A stretch of 64,000 bases of DNA from Sphingomonas sp. PP-CE-1A-559 (GTDB taxonomy: Bacteria; Pseudomonadota; Alphaproteobacteria; Sphingomonadales; Sphingomonadaceae). Under the pieces are notes generated by a model. That model had not been told where the DNA came from and made no database searches. It was given only the letters and a program-made list of their open reading frames with translations. Numbering within the stretch: the stretch's first letter is position 1; every line of letters starts with the position of its first letter. The position numbers and the translations under genes are program-made. The stretch is taken from NCBI RefSeq assembly GCF_004340965.1, contig NZ_SLYA01000001.1, forward strand, positions 744,001 to 808,000, written 5' to 3'. This document shows positions 44,463-53,791 of the stretch, piece after piece.

Positions 44463-46574
44463 ATGCGTGGTATCTTGTTTGCGACGGCGGCGACACTGCT
44501 TGCGGGGACTGCAGCCATTGCCCAAGTCGCACCGATGACCAAAACGAACACCGCCGCCGACCCCTATATCTGGCTCGAGGACAAGGACGGTGCGAAGCCG
44601 CTGGCCTGGGTCGAGGCGGAGAATGCGAAGACGTTGCCGCGGCTGCAGAACGATCCGCGCTACAAGACCTTCTATGCCGAGGCGCTCGCGATCGCGTCGG
44701 CCAAGGATCGCATCCCGATGCCGAACCAGATGTTTGGACGGATCTACAATTTCTGGCGCGATGCCGAGCATCCGCATGGGCTGTGGCGTTGGACGAGTGC
44801 TGCCGATTACGCGAGCGCGACGCCGAAATGGACGACCGCGCTCGATCTCGATGCGTTGGGCAAGGCCGAGGGCAAGCAGTGGGTGTGGAAGGGGTCGACC
44901 TGTCTCCAGCCCGAGGAGCGGCTGTGTTTGGTCGCGCTGTCGGAGGGCGGCGAGGACGCGGTGACGTATCGTGAGTTCGACCTGTCGACCGGCGCGTTCG
45001 TCGAGGGCGGCTTCATGCTGCCGAAGTCGAAGCAGGATGCGAGCTGGGTCGACAAGGATACGCTGCTGGTCGCGCGCGACTGGGGGGCGGGGACGACGAC
45101 GCAGTCGGGCTATGCGTTCGTGCTGAAGCAGGTGAAGCGCGGCCAGCCGCTGACCGCCGCGACCGAGGTGTATCGCGGCGCGGCGACCGACCAGGGGGCG
45201 ACCGGGGCGGACGTGCTGACCGACGAGAAGGGCAACCGGCTGGTCGTGATCCAGCGCCGCAAGACGTTCTTCGGCGCGGATAAGCTGGTGTGGACGCCGG
45301 CGGGGACGCGGCCTCTTGCCTTGCCCGACCGGACGTTTCCGGCGGGGATGATCGACGGGCAGGTGATCTTCTCGACCAGCGATCCGTGGGGCAAGATTCC
45401 CGAGGGGGCGGTTGCTTCGGCGCCGCTATCCGAGGTCGAGAAGGGGATGATCAACCCGACGATCGTGTTCGCACCGGGGCCGCGCCAGTCGGTCGACGGG
45501 ATGGCGCTGACCAAGTCAAAGCTGTTGCTGGTAGTGTCGGACAATGTCCGTGGGCGCGCGTCGGTTTATACGCATGGGGCGGCGGGCTGGACCGCCAAGC
45601 CGATCGCGCTGCCCGACAATGCTTCGATCGATGTCGCGAGCACGACCGATCGTAGCGACGATGCGTATCTGACGGTCACCGGGTTCCTGACACCGACCTC
45701 GCTCTATTCGCTGGATGCGGCGACGGGTGCTGCGCCGAAGCCGATCAAGACTTTGCCGCCCAAGTTCGATGCGTCGAACGATGTGGTCGAGCAGTTCGAG
45801 GCGACGTCCACCGACGGGACGAAGGTGCCGTATTTCGTGGTCCACAAGAAGGGCATTGCGCTCGACGGGACGACGCCGACGATCATGACGGCGTATGGCG
45901 GTTTCCAGGTGTCGATGACGCCGAGTTATTCCGGGAGCACCGGCAAGCTCTGGCTGGAGCGGGGCGGGTCGTACGTGCTCGCGAACATCCGCGGCGGCGG
46001 CGAGTTCGGGCCAAAGTGGCATGACGCCGGGCGCAAGACCAAGCGGCAGGTGATTTACGACGACTTCGCGGCGGTCGCGAAGGACCTGTTTGCGCGGAAG
46101 CTGACGAGCCCGGCCAAGCTGGGGATCTATGGCGGGTCGAATGGCGGGTTGCTGATGGGGGTCGAGTTCAACCAGCATCCGGACTTGTGGAAGGCGGTGA
46201 CGATCCAGGTGCCGTTGCTCGACATGATCCGGTACGAGGGGATCGCGGCTGGGGCGTCTTGGGTCGACGAATATGGCTCGGTGACGGTGCCGGCGGAGAA
46301 GGCGTTTCTCGAGACGATCTCGCCGTATCAGAACATCAGGAAGGGCGTTGCGTATCCGGAGCCGTATATCTGGACGACGACCAAGGACGACCGGGTCGGG
46401 CCGCAGCATGCGCGAAAGTTCGCGGCGCGGTTGAAGGAATATGGGCTGCCGTATCTGTATTACGAGGACACGGCGGGCGGGCATTCGGGCGATGCGGATA
46501 TAGAGCAGGGGGCTCGGTTGCAGGCTTTGCAGATGACGTATTTCACGCAGAAGCTGGTCGGGCCGGCGAAGTAG
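44463..46574 (+). CDS. Exported prolyl oligopeptidase (S9A family)
   Basis: 703 residues. A Sec signal (MRGILFATAATLLAGTAAIA) precedes the N-terminal beta-propeller (about 30-430) and the catalytic alpha/beta hydrolase domain. The catalytic triad is Ser559 in YGGSNGGLLMG, the Asp in TTKDDRVGPQHA near 641 and the His in AGGHSGDADIEQGA near 676. It hydrolyses peptide bonds after proline in short peptides, here in the periplasm. It begins 14 bases after the family D repeat. Length and motifs are complete. Confidence 0.92.
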   Translation: MRGILFATAATLLAGTAAIAQVAPMTKTNTAADPYIWLEDKDGAKPLAWVEAENAKTLPRLQNDPRYKTFYAEALAIASAKDRIPMPNQMFGRIYNFWRDAEHPHGLWRWTSAADYASATPKWTTALDLDALGKAEGKQWVWKGSTCLQPEERLCLVALSEGGEDAVTYREFDLSTGAFVEGGFMLPKSKQDASWVDKDTLLVARDWGAGTTTQSGYAFVLKQVKRGQPLTAATEVYRGAATDQGATGADVLTDEKGNRLVVIQRRKTFFGADKLVWTPAGTRPLALPDRTFPAGMIDGQVIFSTSDPWGKIPEGAVASAPLSEVEKGMINPTIVFAPGPRQSVDGMALTKSKLLLVVSDNVRGRASVYTHGAAGWTAKPIALPDNASIDVASTTDRSDDAYLTVTGFLTPTSLYSLDAATGAAPKPIKTLPPKFDASNDVVEQFEATSTDGTKVPYFVVHKKGIALDGTTPTIMTAYGGFQVSMTPSYSGSTGKLWLERGGSYVLANIRGGGEFGPKWHDAGRKTKRQVIYDDFAAVAKDLFARKLTSPAKLGIYGGSNGGLLMGVEFNQHPDLWKAVTIQVPLLDMIRYEGIAAGASWVDEYGSVTVPAEKAFLETISPYQNIRKGVAYPEPYIWTTTKDDRVGPQHARKFAARLKEYGLPYLYYEDTAGGHSGDADIEQGARLQALQMTYFTQKLVGPAK

Positions 46575-46581
46575 AGCTTGT

Positions 46582-46703
46582 GATCCTCCCCCGCCAGGGG
46601 GAAGGTGCAGGCATCGTATGACGAGGGGGAGGAAGGGGAAACCTCGGTTCCGTGTCCTCCCCCTCCGTCACCTTCGGCGCCACCTCCCCTGGTGGGGGAG
46701 GAT
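46582..46703. repeat. Long palindromic repeat, family E variant (copy 8)
   Basis: GATCCTCCCCCGCCAGGGGG at left and CACCTCCCCTGGTGGGGGAG, GATC at right, with GACGAGGGGGAGGA and TCCTCCCCCTCCGTC inside. It is placed between the convergent peptidase and glycine-zipper genes. Closest to the copy at 22830. Confidence 0.75.
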
Positions 46704-46713
46704 CGACCGTCGA

Positions 46714-47262
46714 TCAGCGGCAGCGGACCTGGCTGTTGCTCTGCTCGACTGCACGCCCGGCGAGGCCACCCGCCGCTGCGCCCAGCAGCGAGCCGACGAT
46801 CCGCGAACGGCCGCCGTCGATCACGTTGCCGAGGATGCCGCCACCGGCCGCGCCGATGATCAGCCCGGTCGTGCCGTCGTTGCGCTTGCAGTAATATTTG
46901 CCGTCCTGCCCGGCATAGACGCGGTCGTTGGTCGCCAGCGTGCGCTCCTGGTAGTTCGGGCCGGCGCGATAGTAGCGCGAGGGGTCGTAGTTACCCTCGT
47001 CGCGCTCGTCCGGATAGGCTTCCTGATAGCCGCCGCTGCGGTCTGGCGCGGTGCGATAGCCGCCCTGCGGCACATACCCGCCACGATTGCGGACCGACTG
47101 ATAGCGATCGAATTCCTGGCGGAAGATCTGCAATTCGCTGTCGAGACGCGATTGGGCGGCGGCGAAGCGCGCGTCGTCGGCCTGCGACTGCGCGAGCGCG
47201 GGGGTGGCGGCGGAGAGGCAGGTAGCGGCGATCAGTGCAGCCGTACCGAGAAAACGCTTCAT
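46714..47262 (-). CDS. Exported glycine-zipper protein
   Basis: 182 residues. A Sec signal peptide (MKRFLGTAALIAATCLSAAT, cleavage after ALAQ) is followed by a charged, Tyr/Arg/Asp-rich middle, and a C-terminal glycine-zipper pair (GLIIGAAGGGILGNVIDGG, IVGSLLGAAAGGLAGRAVEQ) as in 17-kDa surface antigen/SlyB-like outer-membrane proteins. There is no lipobox. Probably an envelope structural protein. Same strand as the small His/Arg-rich protein before it. Confidence 0.85.
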   Translation of the reverse strand: MKRFLGTAALIAATCLSAATPALAQSQADDARFAAAQSRLDSELQIFRQEFDRYQSVRNRGGYVPQGGYRTAPDRSGGYQEAYPDERDEGNYDPSRYYRAGPNYQERTLATNDRVYAGQDGKYYCKRNDGTTGLIIGAAGGGILGNVIDGGRSRIVGSLLGAAAGGLAGRAVEQSNSQVRCR

Positions 47263-47292
47263 GATCCGGGTCCTTCAAAAAGGTCACAACGA

Positions 47293-47325
47293 GAGTGGGC
47301 GGCAGCATCGCGCCACCGCCCACTC
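47293..47325 (-). terminator. Hairpin between the His/Arg-rich and glycine-zipper genes
   Basis: GAGTGGGCGG and CCGCCCACTC form a perfect ten-base stem with a 13-base loop. On the minus strand there is no T-run, so termination would be weak. Confidence 0.5.
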
Positions 47326-47339
47326 GATTTCAAGAATTA

Positions 47340-47636
47340 TCAGCGGCAGATCTGCACGCGGCGGTTGTGGCGCCATTCGGTGCGGCAGCGACGGTTGTTG
47401 TTCCAGTTGCGACGATCATGATCGCGACCACGATAACGACGGTCGTCGTGACGATCGCCGCGATGGTCGTTGTGGCGATAGTCGCGGCGGTCGCCACGAT
47501 GGTCGCGGTGGTCGCCGCGATGATCGTTGTCGCGATACTGCTGGCTGTACCCGCGCTGTGCCTCTGCGGGAGCGGCGGCGCCGAGGCCGAGTGTCGCGAA
47601 GGCCAACCCGGCAGCGATGAGATGCGTAAACTTCAT
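47340..47636 (-). CDS. Small exported His/Arg/Asp-rich protein
   Basis: 98 residues. A signal peptide (MKFTHLIAAGLAFATLGLGA, cleavage near APAEAQ) precedes a mature part made almost only of Asp, Arg, His, Asn and Tyr in near repeats (DHRGDHRDHRGDRRDYRHND). It ends with two cysteines (RCRTEWRHNRRVQICR), perhaps a disulfide. The repeats suggest binding of metal or an acidic partner, but this is only composition. ATG 47636 is chosen because the signal peptide begins there. Confidence 0.75.
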   Translation of the reverse strand: MKFTHLIAAGLAFATLGLGAAAPAEAQRGYSQQYRDNDHRGDHRDHRGDRRDYRHNDHRGDRHDDRRYRGRDHDRRNWNNNRRCRTEWRHNRRVQICR

Positions 47637-47765
47637 GAGATGTCCTCTCGAACCCGACAATCGGGATGCGCCGTTGATACGGCTATCGAGAGACATCGTT
47701 CCTGAACGGGGTTGTTGGCTGACGTACAGGTTGGGCGCGCCAGCCGGGGATCAGCCGGCCCTATG

Positions 47766-48059
47766 TTAGCCGGGGAGCCCTTCTATCACGAACACGCGGT
47801 AGTCGGCGCCCTTCAGGCGGTGCTGCAACGCGTCCTGATAGGCCGGGCTGTCATACCAGGCATGCGCCTCGGCCACGTCCGGGAATTCGAGGATCACGGC
47901 GCCCTCGACAGCCTGACCTTCGAGCGTCTCGACCGCGCCGTAGAACGCCAGTGGCTTCAGCGTGCGGCCTTCGCGGGCCAGGGGTGCCTTTGCCTGGTAT
48001 TTCTTCATCTCTTCGGCATCGGTGACTTCGTTGCGCACGAATACGACATAGGCGGTCAT
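47766..48059 (-). CDS. DUF1330 domain-containing protein
   Basis: 97 residues of the dimeric alpha/beta-barrel fold. It contains MTAYVVFVRNEVTDAEEMKK, PLAFYGAVETLEG and VILEFPDVAEAHAWYDSPAY, the DUF1330 signature. Cytoplasmic; the family is of unknown function and resembles small monooxygenase-like dimers. ATG 48059 has GGAGAATG before it. It follows the GH29 gene on the same strand after 51 bases and could be read through from the glycosidase operon. Confidence 0.87.
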   Translation of the reverse strand: MTAYVVFVRNEVTDAEEMKKYQAKAPLAREGRTLKPLAFYGAVETLEGQAVEGAVILEFPDVAEAHAWYDSPAYQDALQHRLKGADYRVFVIEGLPG

Positions 48060-48110
48060 CAACATTCTCCTTCTGCGGCGGCAGGGTGGCAGCGAATACA
48101 CCTATGCCCG

Positions 48111-50036
48111 TCAAGATGCGCCTGGTTTCGGCCTAAACGCGCCGAGGCCGGCGATTGCCAGCCGTTGTGCGGGAATCGCGGTTTCGGCGAACGAGAAGCG
48201 CAGGTAGCGCGCGGTGGTCGGTCGGGCGAAGGCGATGCGCTGGGCGGCGAGCGCGTAGGCGATGTTGGGGAGTTCGCCCTTGGCGATGTCCTGCCACGTC
48301 TTGCCGTCGGTGCTCGCCTCGACCCGGTAGCCTTTCGGCGGGGCGGTGTTCGCCATCACCGCGCGCGACGGGATCAGGACGAAGCCGGCGAGCGTCTCGG
48401 TCGCGGCCAGGTCGATCGTGACCGAGGCGGGTGTGCCGGGCGCAGGCGCGGGCATGGTCCAGGCAGTCGCGCTGTCGTCGTCGAGTAGCGCCTTGGCACC
48501 CGGCGCAGTGGCGGTGACGATCGACCAGCGGCTGGTGACGACCGTGGTCGTATCGGTGTTTCGGACCGGAGCGACGGGCGCGGGTGCGACCTGGCGGAAC
48601 AGCGCGACTTCGCTGATCGCGGGGCAGGCTGTGCCTTCGAGGATGCGAAGGCGGAGGCGTCGTGGAGCGATCGGCGTGTCCAGGCGGACGATGCGTTGCG
48701 GTCCGATTCCCGAATGCTCGGCGAGCTTGCGCCATTGTCCGCCGATCTCGGCGTCGATCGCGAACCGGGTCACGCGGATGCCGAGCGGGAGATACTCGCG
48801 GAGGCGGATGAGGTCGAACGATCGGCCCGGCGGGAGGTCGAGCGTCAGCGTCGGCGTGGTGACGGCGTCGGGCGTCGACCAATAGGTGTCGCGATTGCCG
48901 TCGAGCACCGTGCTGGCCGCATAGGTCTTCCCGCGGACGTGGCTGGCGGATGCGACCGCACCCTTGGCGAGATCGGTGGCGAAGGTCGCGGTTTGAGCAG
49001 CGCCGAACGACTTCAGCGTCTCGACGTCGATGTCGGCGAGGCGGCCGCGGCGGTCCGGCGGCAGGTTGAGGTTGAGGTTGGTGCCGCGACCGACCGACTC
49101 GTCGTGGAGCTTGATCAGGCGGGCGGGCGTCTTGACCTTCGAATCCTCGTCGGCGTGGTAGAACCAGCCGGGGCGGATCGAGACGTCGGTCTCCGCTGGC
49201 CACCAGAGCGGTGCGCCGCGCACGCCAGAATTGCCCTCGGACTGGACATAGGGATGGTTCGGCATGGTCGGCCAACACGGATCGCCGGCGACGCCATCCT
49301 CGTTCCCGACCCAGCGCAGGTCCGCGCCGAGCGGGTCGAAAGTGCAGGCCATCGGCTGGTGCTCGTGGACCAGCGCGACGATCGACGGCCAGTTATAGTA
49401 TTTGGGCGCGTCGATCTTCCGCGTGTCGCGCGCGCCGCCGTAATAGCCGTCGCCGCCGTTCGCGCCGTCGAACCAGAATTCGAACAGCGTGCCGTAACGC
49501 GTGCAGAGTTCGACCACCTGCTTGCGGAAATACTCGACATAGGCGGGGCGGCCATATTCGGCGTGATTGCGGTCCCAGGGCGAGAGGTAGAGGCCGAAAT
49601 CGAGACCAGCACGGCGCGTGGCGCGCTCCATTTCGCCGACGATGTCGCCCTTGCCGTCCTTGTAGGGACTGTTGCGGATGCAGTGTTCGGTCAGCATTGT
49701 CGGCCAGAGGCAGAAGCCGTCATGATGCTTGGCGGTCAGGATGATGCCGCGCATGCCGCCCGCTTTTGCAGCTGCAACGATCTGGTCGGGCGAGAAGTCG
49801 GTCGGGTCGAAGAGCTTCGGATCCTCGTCGCCATAGCCCCATTCGCGATCGGTGAAGGTGTTGATCGAGAAATGGACGAACGCGTATTGCTCGCGCGCGT
49901 GCCAGGCGAGTTGGCGCTTCGAGGGCGTCGCACCCCAGGGTTTCGGCGCGGTGTCGCGGCCGGCACCGATCGCGGGCGTGGCGGTGGCGGCTAGACTCGA
50001 GGCGAGCAGCAGGCGGCGGGAAACTTCGGTCATCAT
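48111..50036 (-). CDS. Alpha-L-fucosidase (GH29) with C-terminal discoidin-type domains
   Basis: 641 residues. A Tat-like signal (SRRLLLASSLAATATPAIGA) is followed by the GH29 catalytic barrel (about 35-350) with HFSINTFTDREWGYG, LTAKHHDGFCLWPT, YLSPWDRN and FEFWFDGANGG, where the Asp is the likely nucleophile. Two beta-sandwich modules of F5/8 type C/CBM32 type follow (ASHVRGKTYAASTVLDGNRD near 370 and TTTVVTSRWSIVTATAPGAK near 510). It removes alpha-fucose from the outer arms or core of glycans. Start is ATG 50036 or 50033 (GGAG fits the second better). Last gene of the six-gene operon. Confidence 0.92.
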   Translation of the reverse strand: MMTEVSRRLLLASSLAATATPAIGAGRDTAPKPWGATPSKRQLAWHAREQYAFVHFSINTFTDREWGYGDEDPKLFDPTDFSPDQIVAAAKAGGMRGIILTAKHHDGFCLWPTMLTEHCIRNSPYKDGKGDIVGEMERATRRAGLDFGLYLSPWDRNHAEYGRPAYVEYFRKQVVELCTRYGTLFEFWFDGANGGDGYYGGARDTRKIDAPKYYNWPSIVALVHEHQPMACTFDPLGADLRWVGNEDGVAGDPCWPTMPNHPYVQSEGNSGVRGAPLWWPAETDVSIRPGWFYHADEDSKVKTPARLIKLHDESVGRGTNLNLNLPPDRRGRLADIDVETLKSFGAAQTATFATDLAKGAVASASHVRGKTYAASTVLDGNRDTYWSTPDAVTTPTLTLDLPPGRSFDLIRLREYLPLGIRVTRFAIDAEIGGQWRKLAEHSGIGPQRIVRLDTPIAPRRLRLRILEGTACPAISEVALFRQVAPAPVAPVRNTDTTTVVTSRWSIVTATAPGAKALLDDDSATAWTMPAPAPGTPASVTIDLAATETLAGFVLIPSRAVMANTAPPKGYRVEASTDGKTWQDIAKGELPNIAYALAAQRIAFARPTTARYLRFSFAETAIPAQRLAIAGLGAFRPKPGAS

Positions 50037-50051
50037 CGTCTCCGGGAGGTA

Positions 50052-52349
50052 TCAGGCAGCGGGCTGGCCGAACGAGGGCGGTCGGTCGGCGAGCCTGGCG
50101 CCGAATGCAGGGTTCGGCGTGGCGGACATGGTGAAGCGCAGCGTGCCGCCAGCCGCGAGATCGGCGTGCGATATCCAGCTTTTCGTCCACGGCTTGCCGT
50201 TCCACTGGACAGCCGCGACATAGGGCGTGTCGGCGCGGTTGCCCGGAGCTTCGACGACCAGCTTGCGACCCTTGCCGACGCGGACCTCGGCGTGGGTGAA
50301 CAGCGGCGAGCCGAACACGTAGACCGCCGCGACCGGATCGACCGGATAGAAGCCGAGTGCGGACATCACGAACCAAGCGCTCATCTGGCCGCAATCGTCG
50401 TTGCCGATGATCCCGTCGGGTGCGTTGCGGTACATCGTGTCGAGCAGCTTGCGGACCAACGCCTGCGTCTTCCACGGCTGGCCGACATAGGCGTAGAGAT
50501 ACGGCACGTGCTGATCGGGTTCGTTGCCGTGCGCATATTGGCCGAGCAGCCCGGAGATGTCGGGCGGCGCATCCTTGGGCAGCGTCGACGGCGCGGCGAA
50601 CAACGCGTCGAGCCTTGCGGCAAACTTCGCGTCGCCGCCGAAATGCGCGATCTGGCCGTAGAGGTCGTGCTGGTTGAGGAACGTCGTCTGCCAGCCATTC
50701 GCCTCGGTATAGTCGCGGTAGCGCTTGGTGTGGCCGAGCTGGATCGGGTCGTAGGGCGTCAGCCAGCTGCCGTCGGCGAGCTTTGGTCGGGCGAGGCCGA
50801 TCGCGGGATCGAGCACGTTGCGGTAGTTGCGGCTGCGGAGACGCAGGCGATCGGCGTCTTCTTTCGCGCCGGCCTTGCGCGCGAGCGTCGCCATCGCCCA
50901 GTCGTCATAGGCGTATTCCTGAGTCCGGCTGACCGACTCGTCGACGACGTCCGCTGGGAGATACCCGCGCTCGATATACGTGCCGCGCGCGCGACTGTTG
51001 ACCAGGTCGGGGGCGGCGGCGTCGAAGGCGCGCGTGCGGATCGCGGCCCATGCTGCGGCATAGTCGGCGTCGATCCCCTTTGCCGCGGCCTCGGCCATGA
51101 TCGCGACCGAGTGCCAGCCGATCATCGTGCCGGTCTCGACCCCCTGGAGTGGCCAGCAGGGTGGGCCGTACGCGCTTTGCTGCGTCTGGCGGATCAGGTC
51201 GCGGACCAGCGACTTCGCGCGATCGGGGGCGACCAAGGTCAGCAGCGGGTGGAGCGTGCGATACGTGTCCCAGGTCGAATAGGTGCTGTACGCCTGCTCG
51301 CCGGCGGGGACGCTGTGGACCTCGCGATCGAGCCCGACATAGCGGCCGTCGACGTCGGAGAAGAGCGTCGGCGCGATCATCGCGTGGTAGAGCGCGGTGG
51401 TCATGATGACGCGGGCGTCGTCGGTGCCGCCCTCGACCTTCACAACCTTGAGCGTGTCGGCCCAGTTCCGGATCGCCTGGCGTCGCGCGACGTCGAACTC
51501 GCGGAAATAGGACGCGGCGAGGTTGGTCCGCGCGCCGGCCATGTCGACTGCGGAGACGGCGGTGCGGACGACGATCGGTGCGGCGCCCGCGTTGTCGTAA
51601 TGCAACACCGCGCGGACGCGGTCGGCGGTGACGATCGCGCCGTTGACGCTCTGCGTGTCGGCGTAGAGCGTGATCCGGTCGGGCTTAGGGGACACGTGCA
51701 TCGCGAAGTGGATGCGGCGGCCCTTCGCCCAGCGGAACGTCCGGCGGCTGCCGGTGAGCGTGCCGTCGGTGTCGAGCTCGATCCGGCTCTCGTCGATCAG
51801 CGGACCTTCGCCGGGGCGGCTGTCGCGGTAGTTGCCGAGATCGACCAAGAGATGGCCGGGGCCGGCGGGGAAGTGATGACGCTGCCACCCGACGCGCGTC
51901 TCCGCGGTCAGTTCGGAGCGGACGCCGTTGCCGAGCGTGACGGCGTAATAGCCGGGCTCGGTGACTTCCTGCGTGTAAGTCTGGCGATAGCCTTCGCCGG
52001 GCTTGTCGGGTGCGCCGGGCAGCAGCTTGACCACGCCGCGGCCGGGGACGACGAGCACGTCCATCAGGTCGGCGATGCCGGTCCCCGACAGATGCGTATG
52101 CGAGAAGCCCATCATGGTCGGGTCGCCGTGATGATACCCTGAGCAGTTCGCCCAATTCTCGGTGTCGGTGTCGGGGCTGACCTGGACCATCCCGAACGGC
52201 ATCGTCGCACCGGGATAGGTATGGCCGTCGCCGCCGGTGCCGATCCAGAGATTGGGCGCGGCCTTTGCGGATCGTGCGGCGGCGGGGATCGCGCCGGCGA
52301 TCGCCAGCGCACCGCTGGAGCCGAGCAGGGCGCGTCGGGTGATCTTCAT
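50052..52349 (-). CDS. Alpha-mannosidase (GH92 family)
   Basis: 765 residues. The Tat-type signal [18 protein letters not shown] is followed by the GH92 N-terminal beta-sandwich ([30 protein letters not shown]) and the alpha/alpha-barrel ([36 protein letters not shown]). The catalytic region includes [20 protein letters not shown] (Glu) and [20 protein letters not shown] (Asp pair). GH92 enzymes are calcium-dependent inverting exo-mannosidases acting on alpha-1,2/1,3-linked mannose of N-glycans. The ATG overlaps the GH125 stop by four bases. Confidence 0.93.
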   Translation of the reverse strand: MKITRRALLGSSGALAIAGAIPAAARSAKAAPNLWIGTGGDGHTYPGATMPFGMVQVSPDTDTENWANCSGYHHGDPTMMGFSHTHLSGTGIADLMDVLVVPGRGVVKLLPGAPDKPGEGYRQTYTQEVTEPGYYAVTLGNGVRSELTAETRVGWQRHHFPAGPGHLLVDLGNYRDSRPGEGPLIDESRIELDTDGTLTGSRRTFRWAKGRRIHFAMHVSPKPDRITLYADTQSVNGAIVTADRVRAVLHYDNAGAAPIVVRTAVSAVDMAGARTNLAASYFREFDVARRQAIRNWADTLKVVKVEGGTDDARVIMTTALYHAMIAPTLFSDVDGRYVGLDREVHSVPAGEQAYSTYSTWDTYRTLHPLLTLVAPDRAKSLVRDLIRQTQQSAYGPPCWPLQGVETGTMIGWHSVAIMAEAAAKGIDADYAAAWAAIRTRAFDAAAPDLVNSRARGTYIERGYLPADVVDESVSRTQEYAYDDWAMATLARKAGAKEDADRLRLRSRNYRNVLDPAIGLARPKLADGSWLTPYDPIQLGHTKRYRDYTEANGWQTTFLNQHDLYGQIAHFGGDAKFAARLDALFAAPSTLPKDAPPDISGLLGQYAHGNEPDQHVPYLYAYVGQPWKTQALVRKLLDTMYRNAPDGIIGNDDCGQMSAWFVMSALGFYPVDPVAAVYVFGSPLFTHAEVRVGKGRKLVVEAPGNRADTPYVAAVQWNGKPWTKSWISHADLAAGGTLRFTMSATPNPAFGARLADRPPSFGQPAA

Positions 52350-53791
52350 AGGGCGCTCACCAATAATGCGGGGCGGGTGTTCGCAAGCTGAACGATCAGT
52401 TCCCCGAACAGCCCGTTGGCCCAGGCGAACCAGGACCGCGTGAACTTGGCGGGATCATCCTTGTCGAACGCCTCATGGATGAAGCCGGTGTCGGCATCGG
52501 TGTCGCGCAGCATCCGCAGGCACGCGCGGACGGTCGCGTCGTCTGCGCCCGCCAACGCGCGGACGATCAGCGACATCGGCCAGATCTGGCCGAGCCCGAC
52601 ATGCGGTCCGCCGATGCCCTCGGCCTTGGTGCCCTTGAAGAAATAGGGGTTGGCGTCGCTCCAGGCGGCATTGGCCGTGCGGCGCCAGAGGGGATCAGTG
52701 GCGGGGACGCAGCCCATATAGGCGAGGGCGGAGAGTGACGGCACGTTGGCGTCGTCCATGAAGACCGCGTTGCCGAAGCCGTCGACTTCGAAAGCCCAGA
52801 CCTCGCTGCCGTCCCGCAGGCGCATCCGGCCGTGCGCGACGAGCGCCGCCTCGACTTCGTTCGCCAGCGCGGTCGCATCGGCGGCGAGCGCGGGGTCGTG
52901 GCGCGCTTCGTTGGCGACGACCGCGAGTTCGCGCAGGGTGGTGACCGCGAACAGGTTGGACGGGATCAGATACGGGTAGACGCAGGCATCGTCCGAGGGG
53001 CGGAAGCCGCACTGGATCAGGCCGTTGGGCTTGGCGGGATTGCCCCAGCCTTCGAGCGCCATCGTCTCGGTGTTACGGTTCGAGGATCGGAGGAAGCTGT
53101 AAGGGCCGCGGCCGTCCTTGCGCTGTTGTTCGCGGTAGGTGCGGATGCTCGCGCGAGCGGCTTCGGCCCAGGTCGCGTCGAACGGCGTGGCATCACGCGT
53201 CGCCTGCCAATAGCCGTAGGCGAGACGCATCGGATAGCAGAGCGAGTCGATCTCCCATTTGCGCTCCGCGACGCCGGGTTTCATTTCGGTCTGATCCTTC
53301 AGCGCCCAGCTGAGGTTGGTCTTCGCCGTCGGGCTTTCCATGAACGCGTTGGCGTAGGGGTCGATCAGGATCGAGCGCGACTGGCGAGCGATCAGGCCGC
53401 GGAAGAGCGTGCGCAGGGCAGGGTCTTCACGGACGAGATGGAGATAGGGGCGAAGCTGCGCGGAGCTATCGCGGAGCCACAGGCAGGGGATGTCGCCGGT
53501 GATGACGAACGCGTCGGGCGCGCCGCCGATCGTCGACATGCGAACCGTGGTGTCGAGCGTGTTCGGGTAGCAGTTGCCGAACATCCAGCGGAGCTTCGGG
53601 TCGCCGATCCGGGCCGAGACACGCGCGATCTCGCGTTCGACCGAGCGGCTGGTGAAGTTGCGATCGCCGAGTGCGGGGCGCTTGCTGGGGAGCGAGGGGC
53701 GGGCGGCGAAGGCGGGTGTGCCGACGAGCGCGAGGCCCCCGGCGACGCCGCCCGCCATGACGGTGCGGCGGTCCATGGTCGACGCGCTCAC
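52346..53791 (-). CDS. Exo-alpha-1,6-mannosidase (GH125 family)
   Basis: 481 residues. A twin-arginine-type signal ([19 protein letters not shown]) precedes the alpha/alpha-barrel. It has the GH125 features [60 protein letters not shown] and [20 protein letters not shown]; the last two carry candidate acid/base residues. GH125 is metal-independent and removes alpha-1,6-mannose, complementing the neighbouring GH92. GTG 53791 is chosen because GGAG lies eight bases before and it overlaps the GH3 stop (GTGA). ATG 53776 is an alternative. Confidence 0.9.
   Translation of the reverse strand: MSASTMDRRTVMAGGVAGGLALVGTPAFAARPSLPSKRPALGDRNFTSRSVEREIARVSARIGDPKLRWMFGNCYPNTLDTTVRMSTIGGAPDAFVITGDIPCLWLRDSSAQLRPYLHLVREDPALRTLFRGLIARQSRSILIDPYANAFMESPTAKTNLSWALKDQTEMKPGVAERKWEIDSLCYPMRLAYGYWQATRDATPFDATWAEAARASIRTYREQQRKDGRGPYSFLRSSNRNTETMALEGWGNPAKPNGLIQCGFRPSDDACVYPYLIPSNLFAVTTLRELAVVANEARHDPALAADATALANEVEAALVAHGRMRLRDGSEVWAFEVDGFGNAVFMDDANVPSLSALAYMGCVPATDPLWRRTANAAWSDANPYFFKGTKAEGIGGPHVGLGQIWPMSLIVRALAGADDATVRACLRMLRDTDADTGFIHEAFDKDDPAKFTRSWFAWANGLFGELIVQLANTRPALLVSAL

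Noticed and set aside
50166..52142. 658-codon plus-strand frame across the GH92 gene
   Set aside because: Antisense shadow; GH92 motifs are clear on the minus strand.
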